From the NCBI RefSeq assembly GCF_900090225.1, contig NZ_FMHY01000002.1, positions 620,001 to 684,000 of the forward strand: a DNA stretch of 64,000 nucleotides, written 5' to 3'. Positions 36,753 through 46,324 of the stretch are shown here, piece by piece. The notes under the pieces were generated by a model. That model searched no databases, was not told where the DNA came from, and worked only from the letters and a program-made list of their open reading frames with translations. The position numbers and the translations under genes were made by a program. Each line of letters opens with the position of its first letter. Position 1 is the first letter of the stretch. This DNA is from Micromonospora eburnea (GTDB lineage Bacteria; Actinomycetota; Actinomycetes; Mycobacteriales; Micromonosporaceae).

Positions 36753-37239
36753 GATCTTGCGACACGAGCTGCCTGATCGTGCCCATGATGAGCAGGTGGG
36801 CGCGCTTGTGACACTGGACCTGCCGGACGACTCGCCGATGCTCGGCCTGCCGTGGATCATCACCTTCGGGCCGCTCGGCGACGCCGACGAGTGGGAGCCG
36901 GTGGTCTGCGGCCCGTACGAGCGGGCGCACGCGCTCGCCCTGGCCGAGGCGGTGGTCGCCGAGGAGCAGTTGATGGCGGTGGTCGAGCCGCTGCTGCCGG
37001 CGCTGACGCCGGAGGAGATCCGTGGCGAGATCGCCGCGGCGCAGCTCGCCGCCGAGGACGAGGCGGCCCAGGCCGACCGGGCGGACCTCTACGGCGACTT
37101 CGAGGACACCATCGACGAGGAACTGGAACTGGCGGCCGAGCGGGAGCCGGTGGCGGAGCCGGCGACCGCGCCGAGCCGGGACGAGGTCCGGGCCGGGTTC
37201 GCCCGGATCGCCAGGCTGCTCACCAGCAAGGAGGGCTGA
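36733..37239 (+). CDS. conserved hypothetical acidic protein
   Basis: A 168-residue acidic protein without membrane segments. Its best-ordered part is MLGLPWIITFGPLGDADEWEPVVCGPYERAHALALAEAVV, followed by an Ala/Glu-rich helical half. I do not recognise a family with known function. The start is uncertain: ATG 36733 has GGGAGGG only 3 bp away, while GTG 36796 begins right at the well-conserved-looking part. Confidence 0.65.
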   Translation: MSPEVVRILRHELPDRAHDEQVGALVTLDLPDDSPMLGLPWIITFGPLGDADEWEPVVCGPYERAHALALAEAVVAEEQLMAVVEPLLPALTPEEIRGEIAAAQLAAEDEAAQADRADLYGDFEDTIDEELELAAEREPVAEPATAPSRDEVRAGFARIARLLTSKEG

Positions 37240-37257
37240 GCGGCCGGCCCGGATCGA

Positions 37258-37297
37258 CGCCGGCGCCTCGGGAAGCGGACCTCCCGAGGCGCCGGCG
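37258..37297. terminator. bidirectional hairpin between convergent genes
   Basis: Sixteen-base perfect arms (CGCCGGCGCCTCGGGA and complement) enclose an 8-base loop, 18 bp after the stop of the acidic protein gene and 90 bp from the end of the alpha-glucosidase gene. There is no T-tract on either side. Confidence 0.75.
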
Positions 37298-37388
37298 CCA
37301 TCTCGCCCCCACCACAAGGGGTCGGTGGCCCAGCCGCCCGTCGGCGCGGAGCACAACGGACGACCAGGTCAATGGGTGGTTACCCGGC

Positions 37389-39023
37389 TCACCGCCGTTC
37401 GAACCACGCAGCAGAGTCCACCGGCAGGACGTGCCCGTCACCCCGCTCGGTGAGGTCGGCGCTGGCGACGATCGGCCGGCCGTGGCCGGCGACCGTGGCC
37501 TCGGCGCCGCTGAGGTTGACCACGCAGGTCAGCTCGGCACCGCCGGCGGTGCGGCGGAAGGCCAGCAGCCCGGGCTCGGTCTCCAGCCAGGTGATGCCGT
37601 CGAGGCCGGCCAGCGCCGGGTGCTCGTGCCGGATCCGCAGGGCGGTCCGGTAGAGCTCCAGCGTCGAGCCGGGCACGCCGGCCTGGGCGGCCACCGAGAG
37701 GGCACGCCAGGTCGCGGGGGCCGGCAGCCAGCTCAGTTCGCTGCCCGCCGGGCCGAACCCGTACGGGGGCAGCTCGCCGCCCCACGGGATCGGCACCCGG
37801 CAGCCGTCCCGGCTCTCGCCGGTACGCAGGAACGCCGGGTCCTGGCGCAGCTCGTCGGGGAGGTCCAGCACCTCCGGCAGGCCCAGTTCCTCGCCCTGGT
37901 AGACGTACGCGCAGCCGGGCAGGGAGAGCATCAGAAGGGCGGCGGCCCGGGCACGGCGCAGGCCGACCTCGCCGTCGCCGTACCGGGTGACGTGCCGCTG
38001 CCGGTCGTGGTTGGAGAGCACCCAGGTGGTCGGGGCGCCGACGATGGTCGACTCGGCGAGCGCGGTGTCGATCACCTTGCGGAACGAGTCGGCCGACCAG
38101 GTGGCGTCGAGGAAGTCGAAGCTGAACGCCTGGTGCAGCTCGTCCGGGCCGATGTAGCGGGCCAGCCGTTGCGGGGTCTCCGCCCACGCCTCGGCCACCG
38201 CCATCCGGCCGCCCGGGTAGCTGTCCAGGATCGGCCGCCAGGCGCGGTAGATGTCGTGCACCTCGTCCTGGTCGAAGTACGGCAGCCGGCCCTTGCCGAG
38301 CAGTTCGGACTGGCGCTGCCCGGTGGTCATCGAGTTGAAGCCGACGTCCGGCAGGCCCTCGGCCTTGATCATCCCGTGCGCCACGTCGATCCGGAAGCCG
38401 TCCACGCCCCGGTCCAGCCAGAACCGCAGGATGTCCTCGAACTCCGCGCGTACCTCCGGGTGGCGCCAGTTCAGGTCGGGCTGGGCCGGGTCGAACAGGT
38501 GCAGGTACCACTGGCCGTCGGCGACCCGGGTCCAGGCGGGGCCGCCGAAGATGCTCTCCCAGTCGTTCGGTGGCAGCTCACCGGCCGCACCCTTGCCCTC
38601 GGCGAACAGGTAACGCTCGCGCTCGGGTGAGCCGGGGCCGGCGGCGAGCGCCGCCTGGAACCAGGGGTGCCGGCTGGAGGTGTGGTTGGGGACCAGGTCC
38701 ACGATGATGCGCAGGCCCAGGGCGTGCGCGTCGGTGATCATGGCGTCGAAGTCGGCGAGGTCACCGAAGAGGGGGTCCACGTCCCGGTAGTCGGCCACGT
38801 CGTAGCCGGCGTCGACCTGGGGCGAGGTGTAGAAGGGGGTCAGCCAGAGGGCGTCCACCCCGAGGTCACGCAGGTAGGGCAGGCGGGCGCGGATGCCCTG
38901 GAGGTCGCCGACGCCGTCGCCGTTCGCGTCCGCGAAGCTGCGGACGTAGACCTGGTAGACGACCGCGGATCGCCACCAGTCGTTGTCGGAGGTCAGCGGC
39001 GTGGGATGGGCGGCGGCGGTCAT
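37389..39023 (-). CDS. GH13 alpha-glucosidase
   Basis: A 544-residue cytoplasmic alpha-glucosidase/oligo-1,6-glucosidase-like enzyme releasing glucose from maltodextrins. Catalytic regions are GFRIDVAHG (nucleophile Asp near 212), VAEAWAE (acid Glu near 276) and LSNHDRQR (Asp near 338); the first conserved region is IIVDLVPNHTSS. No signal peptide. It is next to a LacI gene on the same strand, with a 24-bp palindrome about 110 bp before its start, so it belongs to the maltose regulon with malEFG. Confidence 0.94.
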   Translation of the reverse strand: MTAAAHPTPLTSDNDWWRSAVVYQVYVRSFADANGDGVGDLQGIRARLPYLRDLGVDALWLTPFYTSPQVDAGYDVADYRDVDPLFGDLADFDAMITDAHALGLRIIVDLVPNHTSSRHPWFQAALAAGPGSPERERYLFAEGKGAAGELPPNDWESIFGGPAWTRVADGQWYLHLFDPAQPDLNWRHPEVRAEFEDILRFWLDRGVDGFRIDVAHGMIKAEGLPDVGFNSMTTGQRQSELLGKGRLPYFDQDEVHDIYRAWRPILDSYPGGRMAVAEAWAETPQRLARYIGPDELHQAFSFDFLDATWSADSFRKVIDTALAESTIVGAPTTWVLSNHDRQRHVTRYGDGEVGLRRARAAALLMLSLPGCAYVYQGEELGLPEVLDLPDELRQDPAFLRTGESRDGCRVPIPWGGELPPYGFGPAGSELSWLPAPATWRALSVAAQAGVPGSTLELYRTALRIRHEHPALAGLDGITWLETEPGLLAFRRTAGGAELTCVVNLSGAEATVAGHGRPIVASADLTERGDGHVLPVDSAAWFERR

Positions 39024-39130
39024 CGGTGACGATCCCCGTTCTGTGGTGCGGGACGGCGGCAGCCCCGCGCCGGCATGGCTGCCGGTTCGGGGCGTCTGAG
39101 CAGGATGCCGCCGGAGCGTTGCAAGAGTCA

Positions 39131-39154
39131 AGCATTTCTTGCGCAAGGAATGCT
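39131..39154. promoter_or_regulatory. 24-bp palindrome, probable LacI-family operator
   Basis: Half-sites AGCATTTCTTGC and GCAAGGAATGCT match as an inverted repeat with one mismatch and have the central CG of LacI-family operators. It lies between the LacI gene and the alpha-glucosidase gene. Related TCTTGC half-sites occur at 40340-40345 and 40381-40386, and inverted (GCAAGA) at 39121-39126 and 40439-40444 upstream of malE. Confidence 0.7.
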
Positions 39155-39239
39155 GCCACCGCCCTGCTGAGGGGCTGGCCCGCCGGGTGGTCGCGTCCCA
39201 GTATCCGGGCGGGTGGCCCGGTGGCCGGTGCCAGCCGGC

Positions 39240-40313
39240 TCAGGCTGGGACGACGAGCGAGGAGGGGGCCGGGCGCTGGGGCTTGGCGCCGGTGCCGGCC
39301 TGCCGGAGCACCGCGGTGGAACCGCGTACCACCAGCTCCGGCCGGAACAGGTACTCCGAGTGTGGGGCGGGGTGGCCGTTGATCTCGTCGACCAGGGCCC
39401 GGACCGCGGCCACCGCCATGGCCGCCACCGGCTGGCGCATGGTGGTCAGCGGCGGGTCGGTGAAGGCCATCAGCGGGGAGTCGTCGTAGCCGACCACCGA
39501 GACGTCGCCGGGGACGGAGAGACCGCGCTGGCGGGCGGCCCGGATCGCGCCGAGCGCCATCAGGTCGGAGCCGCAGACGATGCCGGTGACCCCGCGCTCG
39601 ATCAGCCGGCCGGCGGCGGCCTCGCCGCCCTCGACGCCGAACAGGGACAGCTCGGCCAGCTCGCCGACCTCCGCCTCGCTCGTGCCGACCAGTCGGGCCA
39701 TCGCGGCCCGGAAGCCGGCCACCCGGCGCTGCACCGGCACGAAGCGGTCCGGCCCGGTGATCAGGCCGATCCGCCGGTGGCCGAGGGCGATCAGGTGCGC
39801 GACGGCCAGTTCGGTGGCCTCGCCGTCGTCGCAGGAGACGAAGGGCGCGGCGATGCCGGGCGCGTACCCGTTGATCATGACGATCGGCAGCGGGCGGCCG
39901 ATCAGCGCCCGGTACCGGTCGTGGTTGGCGGCGGTGTCGGCGTGCAGGCCGGAGACGAAGACGATCCCGGAGACCTGTCGGTCCAGCAGCATCTCGACGT
40001 ACTCGTCCTCGGTGACGCCGCCGGGGGTCTGGGTGCACAGCACGGGGGTGAAGCCGCTCTGTGCCAGCGTCGACTCGATGACCTGGGCGAAGGCCGGGAA
40101 GATCGGGTTGTCCAGCTCCGGCACCACCAGGCCGACCAGCCCGGCGCTGCGCTTGCGCAGCCGGGCGGGGCGCTCGTATCCGAGCACGTCGAGGGCGGTC
40201 AGCACGGCCTGCCGGGTCTCGGGGGCCACGCCGGGACGGTCGTTGAGCACCCGCGACACCGTGGCCTCGCTGACTTCGGCCTGCTGGGCGATGTCGGACA
40301 GACGAGCGCGCAT
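39240..40313 (-). CDS. LacI family regulator of the maltose regulon
   Basis: A 357-residue repressor. The helix-turn-helix is RLSDIAQQAEVSEATVSRVLNDRPGVAPETR at residues about 4-34, with hinge and a periplasmic-binding-like sugar domain (GLVVPELDNPIFPAFAQVIE). It sits between the alpha-glucosidase and the divergent malEFG genes and probably represses both sides, like MalR/AglR regulators of actinomycetes. TAAAGT at 40320-40325 is 6 bp before the ATG, consistent with a leaderless mRNA. Confidence 0.93.
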   Translation of the reverse strand: MRARLSDIAQQAEVSEATVSRVLNDRPGVAPETRQAVLTALDVLGYERPARLRKRSAGLVGLVVPELDNPIFPAFAQVIESTLAQSGFTPVLCTQTPGGVTEDEYVEMLLDRQVSGIVFVSGLHADTAANHDRYRALIGRPLPIVMINGYAPGIAAPFVSCDDGEATELAVAHLIALGHRRIGLITGPDRFVPVQRRVAGFRAAMARLVGTSEAEVGELAELSLFGVEGGEAAAGRLIERGVTGIVCGSDLMALGAIRAARQRGLSVPGDVSVVGYDDSPLMAFTDPPLTTMRQPVAAMAVAAVRALVDEINGHPAPHSEYLFRPELVVRGSTAVLRQAGTGAKPQRPAPSSLVVPA

Positions 40314-40510
40314 GGCGGCACTTTAGCTCACGGGAAAGTTCTTGCGTACACTTCTGCAATACCTTCCATTCTCTGCAACGTCTTGCTAACGTCCCGGCAA
40401 CACGCGAGAGCAGCGGCGCAACACCCAGCGCCGGTCAGCAAGAAATTACAGAGGTTTCCACTGGCGGGCCGTCCTTCCCCCGGCGGACCGCCTTGACGAC
40501 AGGAGTACCG

Positions 40511-41761
40511 ATGCGCATCCGTACCGCGGGTGTGGTCGCTGTCCTCGGCCTGGCGCTCGCCGCCTCCGGCTGCGGTGGCAGCGACGGCGACAAGCCGGCC
40601 GCCAAGGAGTCCAGCAAGGCGACCGGCGGCAAGCTGGTCATCTGGGCCGACGACAAGCGGACCGCCGCCCTCAAGCCGTTCGCCGAGGAGTTCGGTAAGG
40701 ACAACGGCGTCACCGTCGAGGTGCAGGCGATCTCCAAGGACCTGCAGACGAACTTCGTCACCGCCTCGCAGCAGGGCAGCGGCCCGGACGTCGTCGTCGG
40801 CGCGCACGACTGGCTCGGCAACCTGGTCCAGAACGGCGCCATCGACCCGGTGCAGCTCGCCGCCGACCAGAAGAGCGGGTTCAACGAGGTCGCGATCAAG
40901 GCGATGACCTTCAACGGCCAGCTCTACGGCGTCCCCTACGCCACCGAGAACATCGCGCTGATCCGCAACACCGAGCTGGCCCCCGAGGCGCCGAAGACCA
41001 TCGAGGACCTGGTCACCGCCGGCAAGAAGCTCCAGGCCGAGAAGAAGGCCAGCGAGATCCTCTGCCTCCAGGTCGGCCAGACCGGTGACTCGTACCACAT
41101 CTACCCGCTGTACACCTCCGGCGGCGGCTACCTCTTCGGCACCGCGGCCAACGGCGACTACGACCCGACGGACCTGGGCGTGGGCAAGCCGGAGTCGATC
41201 GCGGCCTTCCAGAAGATCGCGAAGCTCGGTGAGAAGGGCGACGGCGCGCTGAAGCGCTCCATCACCGGCGAGAACTCCATCGCCACCTTCACCGGCAAGA
41301 AGTGCGCCTACCTGGTCTCCGGCCCGTGGGCGATCGCCGACGTCAAGAAGGCCAACATCTCCTACGACATCTCCCCGGTCCCCGGCTTCGCCGGTGGCAA
41401 GGAGGCCCAGCCGTTCGTGGGTGTGCAGGCGTTCTACGTCGCCGCCAAGGGCCAGAACAAGGCGCTGGCCCAGGAGTTCGTCACCAACTACGTGACCAAG
41501 CCCGAGCTGGCCGCCGCGCTGTACCAGGCCGAGCCGCGCCCGCCGGCGCTGACCGCCGCCTTCGACCAGGTCAAGGGCGCCGACCCGGACCTGGCCAAGT
41601 TCCAGGAGGCCGGCAAGAACGGCCAGGTGCTCCCGGCGATCCCGGCCATGGCCGCGATCTGGGACCCGTTCGGCAAGGCGGAGGCCGCCATCATCGGTGG
41701 CGCCGACCCGGCCAGCACGATCACCGCCGCCGGCAAGACCATCGCCGGTCAGATCAAGTAA
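40511..41761 (+). CDS. malE: maltose/maltodextrin ABC transporter substrate-binding lipoprotein
   Basis: A 416-residue lipoprotein: signal peptide ending LALAASGC with the lipobox cysteine, a Lys/Ser-rich linker and the extracellular solute-binding family 1 fold, including KLVIWADDKRTAAL and GKKCAYLVSGPWAIADV, typical of MalE. AGGAG is 5 bp before the ATG. It is first in malEFG and overlaps malF by one base. Specificity for maltodextrin follows from the neighbouring alpha-glucosidase, alpha-amylase and LacI genes. Confidence 0.94.
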   Translation: MRIRTAGVVAVLGLALAASGCGGSDGDKPAAKESSKATGGKLVIWADDKRTAALKPFAEEFGKDNGVTVEVQAISKDLQTNFVTASQQGSGPDVVVGAHDWLGNLVQNGAIDPVQLAADQKSGFNEVAIKAMTFNGQLYGVPYATENIALIRNTELAPEAPKTIEDLVTAGKKLQAEKKASEILCLQVGQTGDSYHIYPLYTSGGGYLFGTAANGDYDPTDLGVGKPESIAAFQKIAKLGEKGDGALKRSITGENSIATFTGKKCAYLVSGPWAIADVKKANISYDISPVPGFAGGKEAQPFVGVQAFYVAAKGQNKALAQEFVTNYVTKPELAAALYQAEPRPPALTAAFDQVKGADPDLAKFQEAGKNGQVLPAIPAMAAIWDPFGKAEAAIIGGADPASTITAAGKTIAGQIK

Positions 41762-43401
41762 TGAGCACGTCGCTGTCCGGCCCGGGGTCTGCCAAGCAGG
41801 CCCCGGGCCGGGAGCCCGTTCGGAACGGGCTCCCGCGCAAGTCCCGTACCGCGCGGCACCACGCGCCGATCACCGCGACCGGTCTCGTCGTCAAGGTGGT
41901 CCTGCTCGGCCTGGCCGCCGGGCTCGCGATCTGGGCGGCGTTCCCGCTCGTCGAGGCCGGGCACTGGATCGGGCTGGCCATCCTGGCCGCCACCACCGCC
42001 GGCCTGTTCTACCTCTATCTCACCCGCCGGCACATCCCGGCCAAGTACCTGGTCCCCGGCACGATCTTTCTGATCGCCTTCCAGGTCTTCCCGGTGCTCT
42101 ACACCGCCAGCACCGCCTTCACGAACTTCGGCGACGGCCACCGCGGCAGCAAGGACGACGCGATCGTCGCCATCCAGACCTCCTCGGTCAAGCAGGTCCC
42201 CGGCTCGACCGAGTACTCCCTCTCCATCGCCACCAAGGGCGATCCGGCCACCGGCCCGCTGGTCTTCCTGCTCAGCGACCCGAAGACCCGGGAGGTCTCC
42301 GCCGGTGACGCGGACGGGCTGCACCGGCTCGACGCCGGTGCGGTCACGGTCAGCCCGACCGGCAAGGTCACCGCCGCCGACGGCTACACCGTGCTCAACT
42401 TCGGTCAGGCCAGCGTACGGAGCAAGGAGATCACCGACCTGATCGTGCCGACCTCCGGCGGCGCCATCCGGTCCAACGGCCTGTCCCGCGCCTACGAGGG
42501 CACGGCCGTCCGGGCGTACGACGCGGATTGCGACTGCGTCCGGGACACCGAGACCGGCAAGACCTGGACCGCCGACGCCGCGACCGGCTCCTTCGTCGCT
42601 GACGACGGCGAACGGCTCGCCCAGGGGTGGAAGGTCAACGTCGGGCTGAAGAACTTCAGCCAGGTGCTGACCGACCCGAACATCTCCGGCCCGTTCTTCG
42701 GCACGCTGCTCTGGAACTTCGCCTTCGCGATCGGCTCGACCGGGCTCACCTTCCTGCTCGGCATGGCCATCGCGCTCGCCCTGCACTCGCCCCGGATGCG
42801 GGGCACCAACCTCTACCGGGTGCTGCTGATCCTGCCGTACGCGATGCCGTCGTTCGCGATGCTGCTGATCTGGCGGGACATGTTCAACACCGACTTCGGC
42901 CTGCTCAACAATCTCTTCGGGCTGGACGTCGACTGGTTCGGCGGGGCCTGGACGGCGCGCGTCGCGGTGGTGCTGGTGCAGCTCTGGCTGGGCTACCCGT
43001 ACATGTTCCTGGTGGCCACCGGCGCGCTCCAGGCCATCCCCCGGGAGCTGACCGAGGCGACCTCGGTCGACGGCGCCTCGCCGTGGCAGTCGTTCAAGGC
43101 GGTCACCCTGCCGCTGCTGCTGGTCGCGCTCTCGCCGCTGCTGATCTCGTCGTTCGCGTACAACTTCAACAACATCAACGCGATCTGGCTGACCACCGAG
43201 GGTGGGCCGTTCCCGGCGGACAACCCGACCAACGGCGCCACCGACCTGCTCATCACCTACACCTACCGGCTGGCCTTCGGCCCCCAGGGCGCCGAGTTCG
43301 GCATGGCCGCCGCGGTGTCGATCTTCATCTTCACGATCGTGGCCACGGTGTCGGCGATCAGCTTCCGGCGCACCCGCAAGCAGGAGGAGGTCTACTCATG
43401 A
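41761..43401 (+). CDS. malF: maltose ABC transporter permease MalF
   Basis: A 546-residue membrane protein with N-terminal helices, a large extracytoplasmic domain (about residues 115-310) as in MalF, and the C-terminal permease core with the EAA loop ELTEATSVDGASPWQSFKAVTLPLL, which docks the ATPase. The extracellular domain contains CDCVRD, perhaps a disulfide. It overlaps malE by one base and malG by ATGA. Confidence 0.94.
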   Translation: MSTSLSGPGSAKQAPGREPVRNGLPRKSRTARHHAPITATGLVVKVVLLGLAAGLAIWAAFPLVEAGHWIGLAILAATTAGLFYLYLTRRHIPAKYLVPGTIFLIAFQVFPVLYTASTAFTNFGDGHRGSKDDAIVAIQTSSVKQVPGSTEYSLSIATKGDPATGPLVFLLSDPKTREVSAGDADGLHRLDAGAVTVSPTGKVTAADGYTVLNFGQASVRSKEITDLIVPTSGGAIRSNGLSRAYEGTAVRAYDADCDCVRDTETGKTWTADAATGSFVADDGERLAQGWKVNVGLKNFSQVLTDPNISGPFFGTLLWNFAFAIGSTGLTFLLGMAIALALHSPRMRGTNLYRVLLILPYAMPSFAMLLIWRDMFNTDFGLLNNLFGLDVDWFGGAWTARVAVVLVQLWLGYPYMFLVATGALQAIPRELTEATSVDGASPWQSFKAVTLPLLLVALSPLLISSFAYNFNNINAIWLTTEGGPFPADNPTNGATDLLITYTYRLAFGPQGAEFGMAAAVSIFIFTIVATVSAISFRRTRKQEEVYS

Positions 43402-43446
43402 GCGAGCGTCCCCGAGCGAAGCGAGGTGGCGGCATGAGCGGCCGGA
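43398..43446. repeat. GAGCGAAGCGAG repeat at the malF/malG junction
   Basis: A 36-bp segment lies between two copies of ATGAGCG (43398-43404 and 43434-43440): it starts GAGCGAGCGTC and ends CGAGCGAAGCGAGGTGGCGG. It adds 12 in-frame codons (MSERPRAKRGGG) to the start of malG. The same sequence edges occur at 59991-60086. Confidence 0.88.
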
Positions 43447-44306
43447 TCTCCGGGAGGGCGCGGAGCCGCTGGTTCGCCCAGGTGGGCTGGCGGCACGTCG
43501 TCGGGCTGCTGGCGGTCGCGTTCAGCCTCTTCCCGATCCTGTTCGTGCTCTCCGCGGCGCTCAACCCGCTCGGCACGCTCTCCTCGGCCGAGTTGCTGCC
43601 GACCGGGGCGTCGTTCGAGAACTTCGCCAACCTGTTCGACAAGACCGCGTTCGGCCACTGGTTCCTCAACTCGCTGCTGATCGCCGGTACGGCCAGCTTC
43701 GTGTCGATCTTCCTGTCCGCGCTGTCCGCGTACGCGTTCTCCCGGATGCGGTTCGCCGGGCGACGGATCGGCCTGCTCACGCTGCTCCTGATCCAGATGT
43801 TCCCGCAGTTCCTGGCCATCGTGGCGATCTTCCTGATCTTCACGACGGTCACCGACCTGTGGCCGGCGGTCGGCTTCAACACCCCGTGGGGTCTGTTCCT
43901 GCTCTACATGGGTGGTGCGCTGGGCGTGAACACCTGGCTGATGAAGGGCTTCTTCGACACCCTGCCGAAGGAACTGGACGAGTCGGCCACCATGGACGGC
44001 GCCTCGCACGCCCAGGTCTTCTTCCGGATCATGCTGCCGCTGGTGGCGCCGATCCTGGCGGTGACCGCGCTGCTGTCCTTCATCGGCACGATCAACGAGT
44101 TCATGATCGCCAACGTGTTCCTCACCAACACCGAGTCGAAGACCCTCGCGGTCGGCATGTACGGCCTGGTGGCCGGTGAGCGCAACAACAACTTCGGGAT
44201 GTTCGCGGCGGGCACGCTGCTCACCGCGATCCCCACGGTGCTGGTGTTCCAACTGCTCCAGCGCTACATCGTCTCCGGCCTCACCGCCGGAGCCGTCAAG
44301 GGATGA
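43398..44306 (+). CDS. malG: maltose ABC transporter permease MalG
   Basis: A 302-residue membrane protein with six helices and the EAA loop ELDESATMDGASHAQVFFRIMLPLVAP, ending with the MalG-like QLLQRYIVSGLTAGAVKG. The first 12 residues come from the inserted repeat; the ATG at 43434 (MSGRISGRARSR) is the likely original start, and both are in frame. No malK lies nearby, so a shared MsiK-type ATPase encoded elsewhere probably powers the transporter. Confidence 0.93.
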   Translation: MSERPRAKRGGGMSGRISGRARSRWFAQVGWRHVVGLLAVAFSLFPILFVLSAALNPLGTLSSAELLPTGASFENFANLFDKTAFGHWFLNSLLIAGTASFVSIFLSALSAYAFSRMRFAGRRIGLLTLLLIQMFPQFLAIVAIFLIFTTVTDLWPAVGFNTPWGLFLLYMGGALGVNTWLMKGFFDTLPKELDESATMDGASHAQVFFRIMLPLVAPILAVTALLSFIGTINEFMIANVFLTNTESKTLAVGMYGLVAGERNNNFGMFAAGTLLTAIPTVLVFQLLQRYIVSGLTAGAVKG

Positions 44307-44319
44307 GTCGGAGGGGTGG

Positions 44320-44347
44320 CCACTCGCCTCGTGGGTGAGGCGAGTGG
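44320..44347 (+). terminator. hairpin after malG
   Basis: Eleven-base perfect arms (CCACTCGCCTC and complement) around a GTGGGT loop, 13 bp after the malG stop. It separates malEFG from the alpha-amylase gene or reduces read-through. Confidence 0.7.
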
Positions 44348-44498
44348 TGCTACTCCGCACCCCGGAAAAGCACGCTGCGGCAAGGGCGTCGTGTCGACGT
44401 ACACCGGAGCAGTCACGGGAAGGCCGTCGTGGTCGGGAAGCCGCCGCGACGCCAACCCCTTCCTCTCCCCGTCCGAACCCGACACGAAGGGCATGTCC

Positions 44499-46310
44499 AT
44501 GTCTCTCCAGCCGCACCACGACGGCTCCGCCACCTACGTACCCGAGCAGGAGCCCGCGCTCGGGCAGCGGGTCCCCGTCTTCGTCCGGGTGCCCGCCGGC
44601 GCCGACGTACGCCAGGTGCACGTGCGCACCACCGGCGACGGCGAGCCGCGCTTCGCCGAGGCCGTCGTCGACCGCACCGAGGGCGGCGACACCTGGTGGC
44701 GGGCCGACGTCGAGGTCCGCAACCCGGTCAGCAACTACCGCTTCCTGCTCGATGGGCGTGCGGGCTGCCGCTGGCTCAACGCCGCCGGCCTGGTCGACCA
44801 CGACGTGCCCGACCACGGCGACTTCAAGCTGGTCAGCTACGCCCCGCCGCCGGCCTGGGCCCGGGACGCGGTGATCTACCAGATCTTCCCGGACCGGTTC
44901 GCCCGCTCCTCCGCCGCCGAGGGCCGGACCACGCCGGACTGGGCCATCCCCTGCGACTGGGACACGCCGGTGATCGGGCGCGGACCGGAGACGCCGTACC
45001 AGTTCTACGGCGGCGACCTGGACGGCATCACCGAGCACCTGGACCACCTGGACCGGCTCGGGGTGAACACCGTCTACCTCACCCCGTTCTTTCCGGCCCG
45101 CTCCAACCACCGGTACGACGCGGCCAGCTTCGACACCGTCGACCCGCTGCTGGGCGGGGACGCCGCCCTGGCCCGGCTGGCCGACGCGGTGCACGCCCGG
45201 GGCTGGCGGCTGCTCGGCGACATCACCAGCAACCACACCGGCGACGCCCACCAGTGGTTCACCGCAGCCGCCTCCGACGTGGCCGCGCCGGAGCGGGACC
45301 TGTACTACTTCGACCTGGCCAACGGCGACTACGAGTCCTGGAACGGGGTCAAGTCGCTGCCGAAGCTGAACTGGGGCAGTGCCGAGCTGCGCCGCCGCTT
45401 CGCCACCGCCGAGGATTCGCTGCTGCGCCGCTGGCTGCGCCCGCCGTACGGGTTGGACGGCTGGCGGGTGGACGTGGCGAACATGACCGGCCGGCGGGGC
45501 GCGGACGCGTACACCCACGAGGTGGCCCGGCTGCTGCGCGAGGTGGTCGCCGACACCCGCGCCGACGGGCTGCTGCTCGCCGAGCACGGTCACGACCACA
45601 CCGGCGACCTGGACCGGGACGGCTGGCACGGAACGATGAACTACGTCGGCTTCACCGACCCGGTCTGGTCCTGGCTGCGCCACGGCGACGACCCGCTGCC
45701 CAACTTCCTCGGCACCCCGGGCGGGGCGCGACGGCGGGACGCGGGCGCGGTGCTGGCCACCATGAACACCTACCGGTCGCTGATCTCCTGGCGGTCGTAC
45801 GTGCACTCGTGGCAGTTGCTCGGCTCGCACGACTCGGCCCGGATCCGCACCGTGGTCGGCGACGCCGCCCGGCAGGAGGTGGCCGCCGGCCTGCTCGCCA
45901 CCATGCCGGGCACCCCGGTGGTCTTCGCCGGTGACGAGCTGGGGCTGACCGGCACGAACGGGGAGGGGTCGCGTACCCCGATGCCGTGGCACCGGCCGGA
46001 GAGCTGGGACCGGCGTACGTTCGAGGCGTACCGGTCGCTGCTGGCGCTGCGCCGTGCCGAGCCGGCGCTGCGGCACGGCGGCCTGCGCTGGGCGCACGCG
46101 GACGCGGACACGCTGGTCTTCCTGCGTGAGGCGCCGGCCGGCACGGTGCTGGTGCTGGCCCGCCGTGCGCCCGGCACCCCGGTGCGTCTGGCCGGCCTGC
46201 CCGCCGGCGAGAACGTGTACGGCGGCGCGCCCGCCCTGCGCCCCGACGCCGACGGCGCGGTGACTCTCCCCGCCGACGGCGCCACCTTCCAGGTCTGGCG
46301 CCTCGCCTGA
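44499..46310 (+). CDS. GH13 alpha-amylase/cyclomaltodextrinase-like enzyme
   Basis: A 603-residue cytoplasmic glycosidase. The N-terminal ~115 residues form a beta-sandwich like the CBM34 domain of neopullulanase-type enzymes. The TIM barrel follows with DAVIYQIFPDRFARS, LLGDITSNHTGD, GWRVDVANMTG (nucleophile Asp), LLAEHGHDHTGDLD (acid Glu) and LGSHDSARIRT. No signal peptide, so it probably trims imported maltodextrins. ATG 44499 has GAAGG 8 bp upstream; ATG 44493 is too close to it. Confidence 0.92.
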   Translation: MSLQPHHDGSATYVPEQEPALGQRVPVFVRVPAGADVRQVHVRTTGDGEPRFAEAVVDRTEGGDTWWRADVEVRNPVSNYRFLLDGRAGCRWLNAAGLVDHDVPDHGDFKLVSYAPPPAWARDAVIYQIFPDRFARSSAAEGRTTPDWAIPCDWDTPVIGRGPETPYQFYGGDLDGITEHLDHLDRLGVNTVYLTPFFPARSNHRYDAASFDTVDPLLGGDAALARLADAVHARGWRLLGDITSNHTGDAHQWFTAAASDVAAPERDLYYFDLANGDYESWNGVKSLPKLNWGSAELRRRFATAEDSLLRRWLRPPYGLDGWRVDVANMTGRRGADAYTHEVARLLREVVADTRADGLLLAEHGHDHTGDLDRDGWHGTMNYVGFTDPVWSWLRHGDDPLPNFLGTPGGARRRDAGAVLATMNTYRSLISWRSYVHSWQLLGSHDSARIRTVVGDAARQEVAAGLLATMPGTPVVFAGDELGLTGTNGEGSRTPMPWHRPESWDRRTFEAYRSLLALRRAEPALRHGGLRWAHADADTLVFLREAPAGTVLVLARRAPGTPVRLAGLPAGENVYGGAPALRPDADGAVTLPADGATFQVWRLA

Positions 46311-46324
46311 CCGCACCCGTTCAA

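Noticed and set aside
43398..43440. MSERPRAKRGGG start of MalG as an ordinary N terminus
   Set aside because: The same DNA occurs at an unrelated gene junction at 60.0 kb in another reading frame context, so it is better read as inserted repeat sequence.
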